A DNA stretch of 64,000 bases from Serinus canaria (lineage: Eukaryota; Chordata; Aves; Passeriformes; Fringillidae), in contig NC_066317.1 in assembly GCF_022539315.1 (NCBI RefSeq), positions 52,680,435-52,744,434 of the forward strand. Direction: 5' to 3'. The translations under genes were made by a program, and so were the position numbers. Below are positions 1-11,720 of the stretch, one piece after another. Every line of letters begins with the position of its first letter. The first letter of the stretch is position 1. The notes beneath the pieces were generated by a model, which was given only the letters and a program-made list of their open reading frames with translations, was not told the origin of the DNA and did not search any database.

Positions 1-3000
1 GAGATTCTTCTAGTTAAACAGCCTGAGCAGAGACATTATAATTAGCTATGGACTCAAAGCTATATTTGCTGGCAGTAGAACTCCCAGGAAGAATTACTCT
101 GATTTACAGTAACTTTCCACTGAGGATTTCAAACTTCACCAAAAAAAAAAAAAAAAAAAATTATGAGTTCATAATATAACAGCAGAGATGAGAAAACTCC
201 CCAGGAAAGTTTTCTGTGCTGGAATATTTTTGTAATATTTTTGCATCCTTTCTCCACTCTGGTTACATTCAAGACTGTATTTATTAACAAAAGGATTAGG
301 AAAACTGAAAAAATATTGTCATACTCTCTAGAACCAGTGATGAAAATAAATGGCTGTCTAGTTTGCAAAATATTTCTATGTGTCAGATGTTTTTGTTTTG
401 CAGTTTTGAATCAGAAAAGGGAGGGGAGGGGGCAAAAAAAAAAAAGAAAAAGAAAAGGAAAATATCACTAGAGTCTATCCTGTTGACTGTGGCACCTGCA
501 AAGGAAAGTAGAGCTAGAGGTTTACTCTCCTGCTCAGAATTAAACAAAGAAGGGACTTGAATTTAAGTCTCCAGTTAATGCCCTATGGGTTAATTTAATG
601 AACTATGTTAGGCAAAAAACCAAATGTCTATGGGGCTAATATGACTTTACTATGCCTTTACAATATCAAGCACTAAAATGAATCAAAAACTGGCCCACTT
701 CAGGTTCTTAGCCAAAAATAACCGTTACATTTTTTAAGATTTTACGGAAAAGAGGAAAAACAAGCAAAAAAGAAGCTGAAACCTGAAAGGAGGTATTTCC
801 ATATGGGAGATTGTTTGCTTTACCATGGAATCTTTTCTATCACCAAGCACGTTGTACAGGATGATAACAGAGCTAACAGAAGTCCCATATAATAAAGCAA
901 ATCATTCTGTGGGATCTACTAGGTTAATTTTAAGAACAAAAGGGGACAATACAAAATAAGAAGTACCAACAACATCAAAAAGGTAGAATATATAATACCT
1001 GTTCATGAATCTTATACCATATGGTACAGTTATATGATATACATACACATACCTGCAAGTATGCACAGCCATGTCCTGCATCACTCCTGTTCACACAGAC
1101 ACATCAAAGCTACCTTTAAGCTAACTACACAATTGTTGCTGTCAGCATAATCACAGCATCTCAGTGCAGACTGGAACACCTACTTGGGAAATTTACTCAA
1201 GACCCATTGGTAATGTCTACCAAGACCAACACTTCCAGAGCAAAACCAATAACTATATTTGAACTAGAACACTTAGCTTCATATATTGGCACAAGACATA
1301 CTTATTCAATACTACTGGAAGATATTCTCTAACACATAATTCATCGTGGACAGACAAAGAAAAGGAGCAGATTATAAAGCTGACAAAGAGGCGGCAGCTT
1401 TGTAAATTTACACCACTTTTCCCATCACCTAAGAAACATCTATCTGCATCTTTGTTCAAAGGTTCCCAGCACAATATTTCAGAAGAGCAGTCTCACCTGG
1501 CTAGGAAGCAGTCACAGCAGAGGTCGGGGAGCCTGTAAGAGTGAGACATTAATTTCAGACAACGAGACATCCTCCAGGATCCCTTCTTACTCAAACTGCC
1601 TGATCTGTCTCTGTCTCTTTCCTAAGTCCAAGATACTCAAAGCCCCAAATGCCATGAGGGATCTCAGGACATAGCAAGAGCCATGAAATTCAAGCTCTTC
1701 AACTTAGCTTTCCCTCCAGAAAGGAAAGAGGTAAATGGATCGACATCTAATTGTTTCAAACACCATGTTGTTTAATCACCAATTAGACCTCATTTCTCAT
1801 CTGCTAAGTTCAACCTATTGATTTCCACTCACTCTTCTTGTTTACTGTAAAGACAAAGGCATGCCTCCTGTGTGCTCAGAGGAAGCAGGAACTGTGGCCC
1901 CATGTGTACCCCAGCAGCCCCATCAGCACACATCCCTGCCTGTGCCATGCCCAGATGCCCATGTCAGGAGCAGGGCATTTTATTGCAGGCACAGCTGCAC
2001 AACAACAAGTCTGAAAGCTCCGGGCTGAAGCTGGCTCGGAGCAAACAACTGACTAGGCAGATACTACAGTCGAAAGCTGCCCTGGGGTTGTGCCTGCAGA
2101 GCTCTCTGTTCGCATTAGTTTTCTGACTTTCTCAGACTTTTCTTAGAATAATTTTACATAACAGATGGGGATGGCACTTGGAGTCGGTGCAGCTACATAA
2201 CCCTTTACAGAGAGGTTGTATAGAGGCCTCTGTACAGCAGAAGTACCAAACTAAAAGCAACATGGATCTTCAGTGCCTGGCTGTCAGCTGGTTTAGGATG
2301 AGCACATTTTTAGCACTTGTCAGTATTCCTGATGCTCAGGCACCTTCCTCAGAAAGTTTTTAAATCATGTTTCAACCAAGTGTTTCAGTTTCCAAAAAAT
2401 AGTAATTTCTGACAAAAAAAGAAAAAATATTGTGCATTGATTGATGCTGAGCAGTTCTACCAGTTTCTTAAAATAAGCAAAAGAAACAGCATCAGAAGCA
2501 ATGAAATGCAGTTATATGCATAGTGGAGGCAGGAAAAAAGGCAAAAAGTGACAATGTAGCCAACAAACTCTAAAAAAGGTTTGCATTTATTGCCTGGTTA
2601 TTTTATATGCTGACCAGTGTAAACCTACTGTTTTTGCAAGACATTACTTCATCTCAGCTGCATACTGTAAATTTTCTTCTTGCTGTGATCTGAATGGGTC
2701 ACTCTTATCTACCATTTCACAGTTTATACATCTTATTGATACTACAAAATCAAATTCTTAGCAAAAGAATGGCCTGTCATTTTGTGGAAAATAATCTATA
2801 CAAAGCTGTGCTTCTGTTAGCTTATCTGTACCCATCAAATTAATCTGATTACTTCTAAGCTTCCCTAAACTATTCAGAAGGAGAAAATTCTGTTAGAATT
2901 AGGAGTTATGATTTTTATGTCATTCTAATGTGCTTAACAAGATAAATCATTGCAGAATTCAAACACTTTGGCAACACATATCCCTGGCAGGGGAATGGAC

Positions 3001-4596
3001 ATTAAAATGGCTGCAAAACCAGTTTCTCATGCTCAGGAGACACCCTAGAGGGCTGTCCTGGAACAGAACTTCGGTTCTGCATTGGCTTAAGTCAGACAAA
3101 ACCAGTTGAAGGAAATAAAACAGAATGCTGGAGAACATACATTTCAGCAGCTCCTACAAAGAAATTAAAAAATTACAAACCTACCATTACAGATAGCTGT
3201 AGAGACACAGGCTGATTAAAGAAAAAATATAGTACCTGATCCTGTGTTTGGCTAGATGCTGAAAAGCGAAGTCCATTTATTTAGAAGAACAGGACGACAA
3301 AGATACAATCTGTTTAGAACAAGAATGTAATTTTCAGTTGCATGTCCACTTTCAGCAAGTGCAGTTGCTGCAGGAAAAACAGAAATCGAATCACACTTGC
3401 TGCTAAATACATATTTAATTGCTTATGTTTTTTTTATATTTTGTTTTGCACCAGACTGTTTACTCTGCTCATGATGATGTGGAATTAGTGTTGCTAAGTT
3501 TTCTGCTTCCTTTAACCAGTCTTAAAGTGCCGCCTAGTGCACGTTTAAGGCAACATCCTCACCTAACACAGCAGCGCCAGGGCTGAGCATGCAGAATGTT
3601 CTGGCAGATTTTATTTCATGTAAAAACATTTCATTATCTCCCTCCAGCCAATTTCATCAAATTTTAGGGGCTGAAGTGGATTCTGCATCTCTGGGAATGT
3701 GTATTAGTAGAAGTTAATCCAGTAAAACCCTGGATGGATGTAACATAAGAAGTGGTACTAGTGCTGCCTAACCTTCCAACCTGCACAGCTGTGACAGAGG
3801 AGGGAGAGCTTGTCAGGGAGGCTGGAGCACTCTGGGACCAGCTCTCAGCACCAGCTCCCATCAGGATGCTTGCAGTAACATCAACTTAACCCAGCAGGCT
3901 GGACCCTGCCTGGGGGCCATCAGCTCCACAGAGAATATCCATGCCCCAGACCTTCTCTCCTCTACTCAGCAGGAAAGGATGAGTCCTTGGCTCTGTCTGG
4001 ACTTAGGGAACAAACCTTAAGGAGTGGACAGATCTCTTCTGAGGCTTTGGAAGAGAGTGCCAGGGCCTGATAGCCTCCCTGGAGTTACAGCTGGCTGCAT
4101 CAAACTAAGCAGTTACAGCAGCAGATATTGCTGGAATCTGCAGTTATTTAACCACACACAGACAGAGCATTGTACATCATCCCAACTGCTCGTGTTTTCC
4201 TTGGGAGTGAACAAATGGCCAGTGCTCTCTGGCACGGTGAAGGAAAAGAGGAATTGCTCCTTTTATTTTTAATCACAAAGATAAAGAGCTGGGACTTACT
4301 TAGAATCCTGTCAAGAATTACATGAAAAAAAATCTGAAATTACCTGAGCTTTTAGCTACCTGACATTTGCTTGAACCACAGATTTCTTTCTCCCTTACAA
4401 AACCACGTACATTCAAAATGAGCTCTGCTTTTCCTTCACTAATTAACTTAACACTGCAGTGGTATGAAAGAGCTTGTTTCTCAAATGCTTAAATATTACT
4501 CTTGATGTATAGGGATCTACCTGTCTTTTGTGATATGTTGTGATTAAGCTAATTTCTTCTGCAGAGCTTTCCTGCCAATAAATTGCCGTGCAGAAA
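1..4596. other. Intergenic, no gene recognised
   Basis: AT-rich single-copy-looking sequence with poly(A) at 141-160 and an A-rich run near 434-460. Around 3500-3660 it is more complex, with a CTCF-like word at 3527-3540. Open frames here are short and show no family features. Confidence 0.7.
141..160 (+). repeat. Poly(A) tract
   Basis: Twenty consecutive A residues. No recognisable retrotransposed sequence precedes them. Confidence 0.9.
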
Positions 4597-5657
4597 ATCA
4601 CAGAATCACGCAATAAGCTGAGCTGGAAGGGACCCACAAGGATCCTTAATTCCAACACCCAGCCCTTCACAGCACCATTCCCAAGAGTCACACCATGTGC
4701 CTGAGAACAACATCCAAACACTTCTTGAACTCTGTCAGGCTTGGTGCTGTGACCACTGCCCTGGGGAGCCTGTTCCAGTGCCCAGCCATTCTCTGAGGGA
4801 AGAATCTTTTCCTGATATCTGCCCTAAATCTCCCCTGACACAGCTTCAGGCCTTTCCTTCAGATCCTGTCAGTGGCCACCCCAGAGCAGAGATCAGTGCC
4901 TGCCCCTCCTCTTCCCCTCACGAGGAAGTTGTCACTGCAGTGAGGTCTCCCTTCAGTCTCCTCTTCCCCAGGCTGAACAAGCCAAGTGATCTCAGCCATT
5001 CCTCAAACCACTTCCCCTCAAGGCCCTTCACCATCTTTGCTGCCCTCCTTTGGACACTCTCTAAGAGTTTCCTGTCTTTCTTATATTGCAGGGCCCAAAA
5101 CTGCACACAGGGCTCGAGGTGAGGCTGCTCCAGCCCAGAGCAGAGCAGGAGAATCCCCTCCCTTGCCCTGCTGGCCATGCTGTGCCTGATGCCCCCCAGG
5201 ACAGGGCTGGCCCTCCTGGCTGCCAGGGCACTGCTGGCTCATGTCCAACTTGCCATCAATCAGGATCCCCAGGTCTCTTTTTGTGAGAGAACCTACACCC
5301 AGCATTGTCCCAGCCCAGGTACAGGATCCAGCACTTTTCCTTGTTGATCTTTATGTGGTTGGTGATTGCTCAGCCCTCTGATTTGTGGAGGTCTCTCTTC
5401 AGAGCCTCCCTGCCATTGAGGGAGTCAACAGCTCCTCCCAGCCCTGCATCATCTGCAAACTTGCTCACTCCCATGTCCAAGGCATTTATGAAGATGTTAA
5501 AGAGCACAGGGCCAAGGATGGAGCCCTGTGGAACCCCACTAGTGACAGGTCACCAGCCTGATGTTACCCCATTCACTGTAACCCTTTGTGCCTGACCTGT
5601 GAGCCACTTGCTCACTCATTCATGAAGTGTTTATCCAGCTGTGTGCTGGACATTTGG
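4597..5657 (-). mobile_element. CR1 LINE, 5'-truncated, degraded
   Basis: On plus the sequence starts with the reverse complement of a CR1 3' tail (AATCACAGAATCACG). Read on the minus strand it gives broken reverse-transcriptase and C-terminal fragments typical of CR1: [20 protein letters not shown] near 5550-5490, a FADDAG motif (YADD-type), DLGILIDGKLDMSQQC near 5270, and EPCVQFWALQYKKD then VQRRAAKMVKG near 5110-5030. Frameshifts separate these pieces, so no functional ORF2 remains. The 5' truncation falls near 5657, inside the reverse transcriptase. It is a dead non-LTR retrotransposon copy, and ORFs on either strand here are shadows of it. Confidence 0.93.
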
Positions 5658-7149
5658 TAAACTGTTACAACATTTTCAGCTAGATAATTATAAAAAAACA
5701 TTAAGAGAGTCCTTTGGTCATCACTATCACAAATAAACCCAAAACCAATTGAGGATCAATAAATACATCCAGCTGGCAAATCTCAGTGACAAGATGTCTT
5801 TATAATTAGGACAGCAGTATCTGCTTTCCCCATCCTACCTCACAGAAATCACCTCAATCCTGCCTCTTTAGATATTTAGCATTTACACTGATGAGATGGA
5901 TCTAAATTCCCTGGCAGAAGTCACTGTACATATACATTAAGAATATTTTAACTCTTCTTAGTTTTCTCTTCTTTTCAGGATAAAATCAGAGTTCATAGTA
6001 CGCCTCTGCCTTTTGTGGTTTTATTAATTTGTGCCTAATTACTTATAGAGCTATTTTGGTTTGACATTATTCCTACTTGGGCTCTGTTAAAAGATCTTCA
6101 ACAGCTGTTCCAGATCACTGTGAGCATTATTTCACATCCATTTTATCATCAGAATTAATGAAGAGAAAAAAGCACCTGACTTACTGTGTAGGCCAGGGCA
6201 AGTGGTTTTTCTCTCTGCTTAGTTTCTATATCAGTACTGCCTTCACAAAGACTTATAAAGAATCACTTTTTTTTCCATTCATACAGTACTAACCATGCTA
6301 AAAAAAGGCCTAGAAAATAACCAGCACTCTTATGTTTATGTGTGTCTTTTAATGGTGTATTTAAAATTGGTGTAGTGCAGAATCCAAATATCTTAAAGCG
6401 TCATTAGACTACAGATAACACGACCCAAAAGATCATTAGTCCATCTGGTCAAACCAAGACAATAAGACTTCATACTACAAGATTTGAAAACACCCAATAA
6501 TGTCACAGCAAGAACTGCTATGCAGTAATGAATTAATTTATTTATACTTGCCACAAGCAGCTTGTTCTCTCATTCTCTTCCCTGTAACCAAATTACATAT
6601 GCAAAGTAGGATCTGGTAAGATTGTTTTCCCCTGCATAAATATATACATACTGCTGTGTGCCTATTTTAGAGAAGTCAAGGTCAAAAAAGTCTGCTTTCC
6701 ATTTGAGGCAGCAATTCCCACTGTGGTTACTTATAGATGATTATTAAAACATCTTTGCTGAAATAGACCTTAATTGCCTGAAGAGCCAAAGTGACAGCAT
6801 CTGAAGGCTTTCCTCTGAAACTTGTGCTTGGTGGAGTGCTGAATGGACCCAGCCTTTAAACACCTTCAACCTCTTAGGGGGTCAAATTTGGTCAAGAAAA
6901 CTGAGAACAGTATCACTGAGAGGTTGCTCACAAGAAACCACTGAAGCTGTCCAGACCAGTCTCACCTTCCAAGCAGGATTATCAGCAGAACTGAATCAGG
7001 TCAGCAGTAGAAAACGCCCCAAAGATAGTCACCTGGCTGGGTGCCTCATGGCACTCCTGGGAAGATGGGTTGGCTAACTTGACCCTCCCCATGCAGAAAT
7101 CATGATCATTGCCTCCTGATACATCATCTGTACCTTCTGAGGAATTTTG
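5658..7149. other. Intergenic, no gene recognised
   Basis: AT-rich sequence between two CR1 pieces. Nothing recognisable was seen. Confidence 0.65.
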
Positions 7150-7290
7150 GTTCTCTCGTTTTCATAGCTCCCCATATTGAAGTAGTTATAAATATCTACT
7201 AGATCACTCCTTAGTCTCTACGTGACTGTGCACATGCCCAACTCCCTCAAAGAGCACATATCCTGCAGTCCATCTTGGTGGCCCACTGAC
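7150..7290 (-). mobile_element. Probable old, highly diverged CR1 remnant
   Basis: The segment from about ATAAATATCTACTAGATCAC through CAACTCCCTCAAAGAGCACA to the GTCCATCTTGGTGGCCC stretch follows the order of a CR1 3' coding region read in reverse. It shows only partial similarity, and both ends are unclear. It looks clearly older than the CR1 copies at 4597 and 42146. Confidence 0.45.
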
Positions 7291-10200
7291 AGACCATCAA
7301 TAAATAATTTATGTATTTACTTAATTGAAACATGGCTCTGTTCTGAATAAAATTTCCTAAGTCACTGGGATGTATGTTTAAACATGCTGTAATGCTATAG
7401 ACTCCAAAGCTGGATCATCCACTAGGCAGGACAGCACAGAGAATGATAGAGGGTCTTTCAGATGCTATTGTGCAAGAACACACACAGAGAATTCATCCTC
7501 CCCACAGAGAATACTGTACTGTAGCACATGAACTCTCCCCACTCTGTACTGCAGCTGAAATGACTTCAACATACCTCATACCTCAGGTCTAAACTAAAGC
7601 TCTTGCATGTATCTTGTTAGCATTCCATATGGCTGTGGTTTGGCCCCCATCCCCAGACCATTTTGATTGGAGTCATATCACCTTACACAACTGAACAATG
7701 CACTATACCATACATTAAATTGCTCATATCTTAGCTCAGCTCTTTCTAGGTAATGTCAGGCTGAATAATGTCACAGTCAACTACACCATCCCAATGGAAC
7801 TTTGTAATCATTCCTGGTAAATTTCAGTAGGTCTGGAAGAGGATTGACCCTCTTGAGAGGATGAAGCCATATGAAAAGTCAGTTAGAAGAGGCATGCTTC
7901 TCTTTATACAACTGTTTATCTTGCACCAAACATTTAAAATTTCAGATTTACAACTAAAATCTAAAGTGAACACATCAGCAGAATAACCACAGCCACAGTT
8001 TCATTAAAAAACTGAACAGCTAGAAATTAGAATGTGGGCTGTATTTTTAACATACAATCTAGTTTTTAGCTCAGAGCAAGAGCAGCAGAGTCTGGCCTGC
8101 AAAGTCCCCCTTGAATACCACCTAATGCTTAGGCCAACACAGGATCTACTTTTTACAGCTCTTGTGTCAGTCACTTTCTTTCCAGTCACTGGTCTAAAAA
8201 TTGCCTTTTTATCCCTGAACATTTTGACTACAGAAAACCACTTAAGTAGCTTTAGTTCAGGACTGTGTCAGCTCCACTCTAGCCTGAGCTACATCATATT
8301 TTCCTCAGTCAGACCTTTTTGATCCAATGCATCCAGTTCACTGGTTGTTTTGACATCTGCATTCTGAGAGCCATGCTATTCCAAAATGCCAGCAAACAAA
8401 ACAAACTAAAAAAACAAACAAACAAACAAAAAAAAACAAAAAAAAACCACCACCAACAGACTCTGACAAATTAACATACTACCAGAAACAGAGAGAATCT
8501 GCAACAAGATTTATGATAGATGCCACATCTCAAAATTTCATGTTAAGCATTGGAAGATGGAACTCTATTCACTCTATTCATAGGTTGTGTGGTCCAATTT
8601 CTAGTTGCTGTTCTGTGATTTTGCACATGTACATAAACAAGTGAGAAAACAATATTTTACTTTTCTCTTCCAAAAGAAAAACATTTTACTCCTGTATCTA
8701 AAAGCACCAATGTACAAAGGCTGATTAAAGGCAGTAATAAAAACCTAACACCTACCCTACCTGCCAATATCTGTGGGCAGATAACTCAGCTAGAATCACC
8801 AAGAATTTGGCTTAGTTTTAATCTAGCAACTGTTTCAGAGGATTTCCATTACTTTTACACAACTGCAAATGTTTTCCATGCATCATTGCATACCAGCAAC
8901 ATTTTCCAATGTCTTTCTTCAATAAATTTTACAGAAGACCACAGCAGGAAATTCTGCATGCCCCATTGGGCTAGCAATCATTAAATATACAACATCCTAA
9001 TGAAAGGCAGTTTAGAGTACCAGCAAAGAACTTTTCACACATTGACAACCACTTTCTCAGCTTTTGAAAGCCTCATAAAAAGGCTTCCAGCTGCCATGTA
9101 GTATTTGCAACCAAACAAAAAGTAATCCTTGGCAAATGTCTTTGCAAAAAATAACTACAGAGAATAATAAAGTGGTTAAAAATGGAGTCACACCAAGTGT
9201 AAAAACAAACATTAAACCAATCCTTTTTAGCCTTCATTCCTATTTTAAATTGATATGACTCACTCTTCCACATCATTCTCCCACCTGTGCAAACTTGGAG
9301 GCAATATACCAATTTTCAGTCCTTCAGCACAGACAAATATGATAACAACTGTCCTGTCCTCAGCCAAATTTCACACATCTCAGCATTCAATAGTACAGAA
9401 CCCAAATTTAGTCCAGCTGAAGCCTAGTACAGACTGACACAGTAGCATTTTGACATTCAACTATGTTTTTCATAAATTTATGATCAGTTCTTGAGTAAAT
9501 CTCATTTCACAAACAAGACAAGGGAGTGCAGTGAGTACAGTTTCTCAAGGCTCTTGCCTTCCCTTTCCCCTTGGCTTCACAGGGACCCGTGACAGCCCTC
9601 AGGGCAGCAGGACCATGATTACGGTCTGGACATCAGCAAAAGAGAGCAGAAGCCTTTTACAGGGGCTTGCATTTCACTGTTTTTGGACTGCAGGAGCCAG
9701 TCATCAAGGCACACAGCAGTGTAACCCCTTCCAGCACAGAGAGAGGAGGGGATAAGACCTGCACCCAGAGGGGGAATGCCAAGGGGCAAGCAGGGCCAGG
9801 GGAGTTGGATGGAGAGCATTTGGGGTTCTGATGGGCTGGACATCAGCAGGGCAGCTGGAGCCATGCTTGGCAACGCACCAGTGTACAAATCCAACCTGGC
9901 AGGAGTAACCAGAGTGTCAGATGATTTGGATCAGCATCAAAGGCTTTATCACAATGCCCTATCCAAATCCTACCCAAAAAGGCTCTTGGCATTTGGGAAG
10001 GAAACTTCAGATGACACTTGTGGAAGAAGGCCTTGTGGCAGCTGGACTGCCGTGCTGCACTCTCAGTATGAATCATCCTTCCCCCAGCCCCAGCCTGTAT
10101 TCCCAGACAGCAAGCTGCAGCTCTCTCAGAGAAGACAGTGGGTTGGTAGCTATGTGATATGACTCAATACACAGCCAAAGGCAATGGCACATATCTGACC

Positions 10201-11429
10201 TCTTTTAAACCACAAAATGTGGAAACAACTCTCAGCAAGAAAATATGTGCTTTACTTTCAAGAGCAGGGAGGCCCAAGTAGTCCAATAATTTACCACCCA
10301 AGATGCTAAGGAGAAAAGTAAGTCTCTCACTTCGTGTTGTTACAGAATCTCAGAAACATTCATGTCTCTAATTACTTTATGAAGTTCCTAATATTCTTCA
10401 CTAATGCTCCCCTCTCATTTTTTTCCAGGTCACCAGCAAGATCAAACTACATGAATCTTGAACTGACCCCATTTACATAGAGTGTGCTACATTATTTACT
10501 TCTTTACTTTGGAAGTAATATATTATTTAAACATAAATTAGTTGGAATCAGAAAAATGCAATGTTACAAATATCAGAAAGACAAATGTATGTTTAACTTT
10601 CAGCTGATTTTTAATTTTGTAGTACCACAAAAGAAAAACAGGCTTTTCCTACTCCCTATAAAAGCAAGAAAAATATCACTAATGTGGAAACAACACATTG
10701 CAAATGTATAGAAATTGTTTCTCTAATCCTTTTAGCCTACCCCCAAGAACTCCAAACAAACAAAACAAAAGGAAAAACCCACAACTAGAGCTTTGTTTTA
10801 AGCATTTTTTACTTAAACCTTTTCCATTTTGCATTTTTAAGTATAGGGAAAATTTTATGTGGTGCATTTGTAACTTGCACTTGAAAAAAACCAATAGCTA
10901 TGTATTTTTTCTTGCCTTTCTCCCTCTCTCTAAGGAACTGTGTAAGAATCACTTTTTTAGCATATCTGCTGAGCTTATTGGCCTGGTCATTAAAAAAAAA
11001 GCTTAATAAAATCACAGATGTCTGCCACTAGAACTACCTCAGTGAGCAAGAGTCAGCCAGGAGCCTGCCTCCAGTGACATCTATGAAGATGTCCTTTCAA
11101 AAAAAGGAAATGTTTGCTCCCTCTCATCACTGATTTTAATAGGATTCATTGGCTGAGACAGCTATTCATGCACAGCACTTATGATCCCCTCAGACTTTCA
11201 CTGACCTTCAGGGAATTATCTAAAAGAAGGAACCAATTTCCATCCCTGGAAAGGAGGAGGGAGAAAGGCAAGCCCCCTCTCACTGTGTAAAGGTAAATAC
11301 TTCAACAGAAAGAGCTCTGATGTTACAAAAGAATTCCTAACAGCAGGAAAGAAGGCATCAAATCAAATGCTGTCATTTTAAATATTTCCTACAAAGGAGG
11401 AAATATGCTTTAGTGCAATGAGATATCCA
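7291..11429. other. Intergenic, no gene recognised
   Basis: Contains the (CAAA)n tract at 8396-8450 and a locally GC-richer part at 9530-10160 with a 128-codon plus frame of unknown nature. A short phrase (CTGGACATCAGCA) occurs twice there, near 9626 and 9837. No transposon was identified. Confidence 0.6.
8396..8450 (+). repeat. A-rich (CAAA)n simple repeat
   Basis: Repeated CAAA and poly-A units (AACAAACAAACAAACAAAA), followed by CCACCACC. Confidence 0.9.
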
Positions 11430-11720
11430 GCAGTGGATTTTTATGTAGCATGCTCAAGAATTAATCTCCATGTTCAACCCTGCACTGCTACAGCTGAGTC
11501 AGCACCATTCTTTTAAATGACCTGATTCTGCAATCGCATTATTAATATCATGAAAATTACTTTCCTCTTTGCTGTTTTGTGCTATCAATGGAAAGCCACA
11601 GAAGCAAAATGCATTAGCTCTCCCAGGTCTCCTCTAGGATTATTTGCATCAATACAAACTGAATTAATCATGGAGACATTTGAATAATCACCAGTCGCGT
11701 GATAGTGCCAGAGCTGTGTC
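11430..11720. promoter_or_regulatory. Candidate conserved regulatory element with MARE and octamer motifs
   Basis: A complex, non-repetitive stretch in the gene desert. It contains AGCTGAGTCAGCA at 11492-11504, 12 of 13 bases of a Maf recognition element with an AP-1 core. An octamer ATTTGCAT lies at 11642-11649. No reading frame stands out. The call rests on motif presence only, and conservation is not demonstrated. Confidence 0.25.

Noticed and set aside
141..160. Poly(A) as the tail of a processed pseudogene
   Set aside because: The preceding 140 bases do not resemble any mRNA I recognise.
4697..5595. Several plus-strand frames of 66-141 codons
   Set aside because: They are antisense or frame shadows of the minus-strand CR1.
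9776..10162. 128-codon plus-strand frame
   Set aside because: It sits in a moderately GC-rich patch. No known family or conserved motif was recognised.
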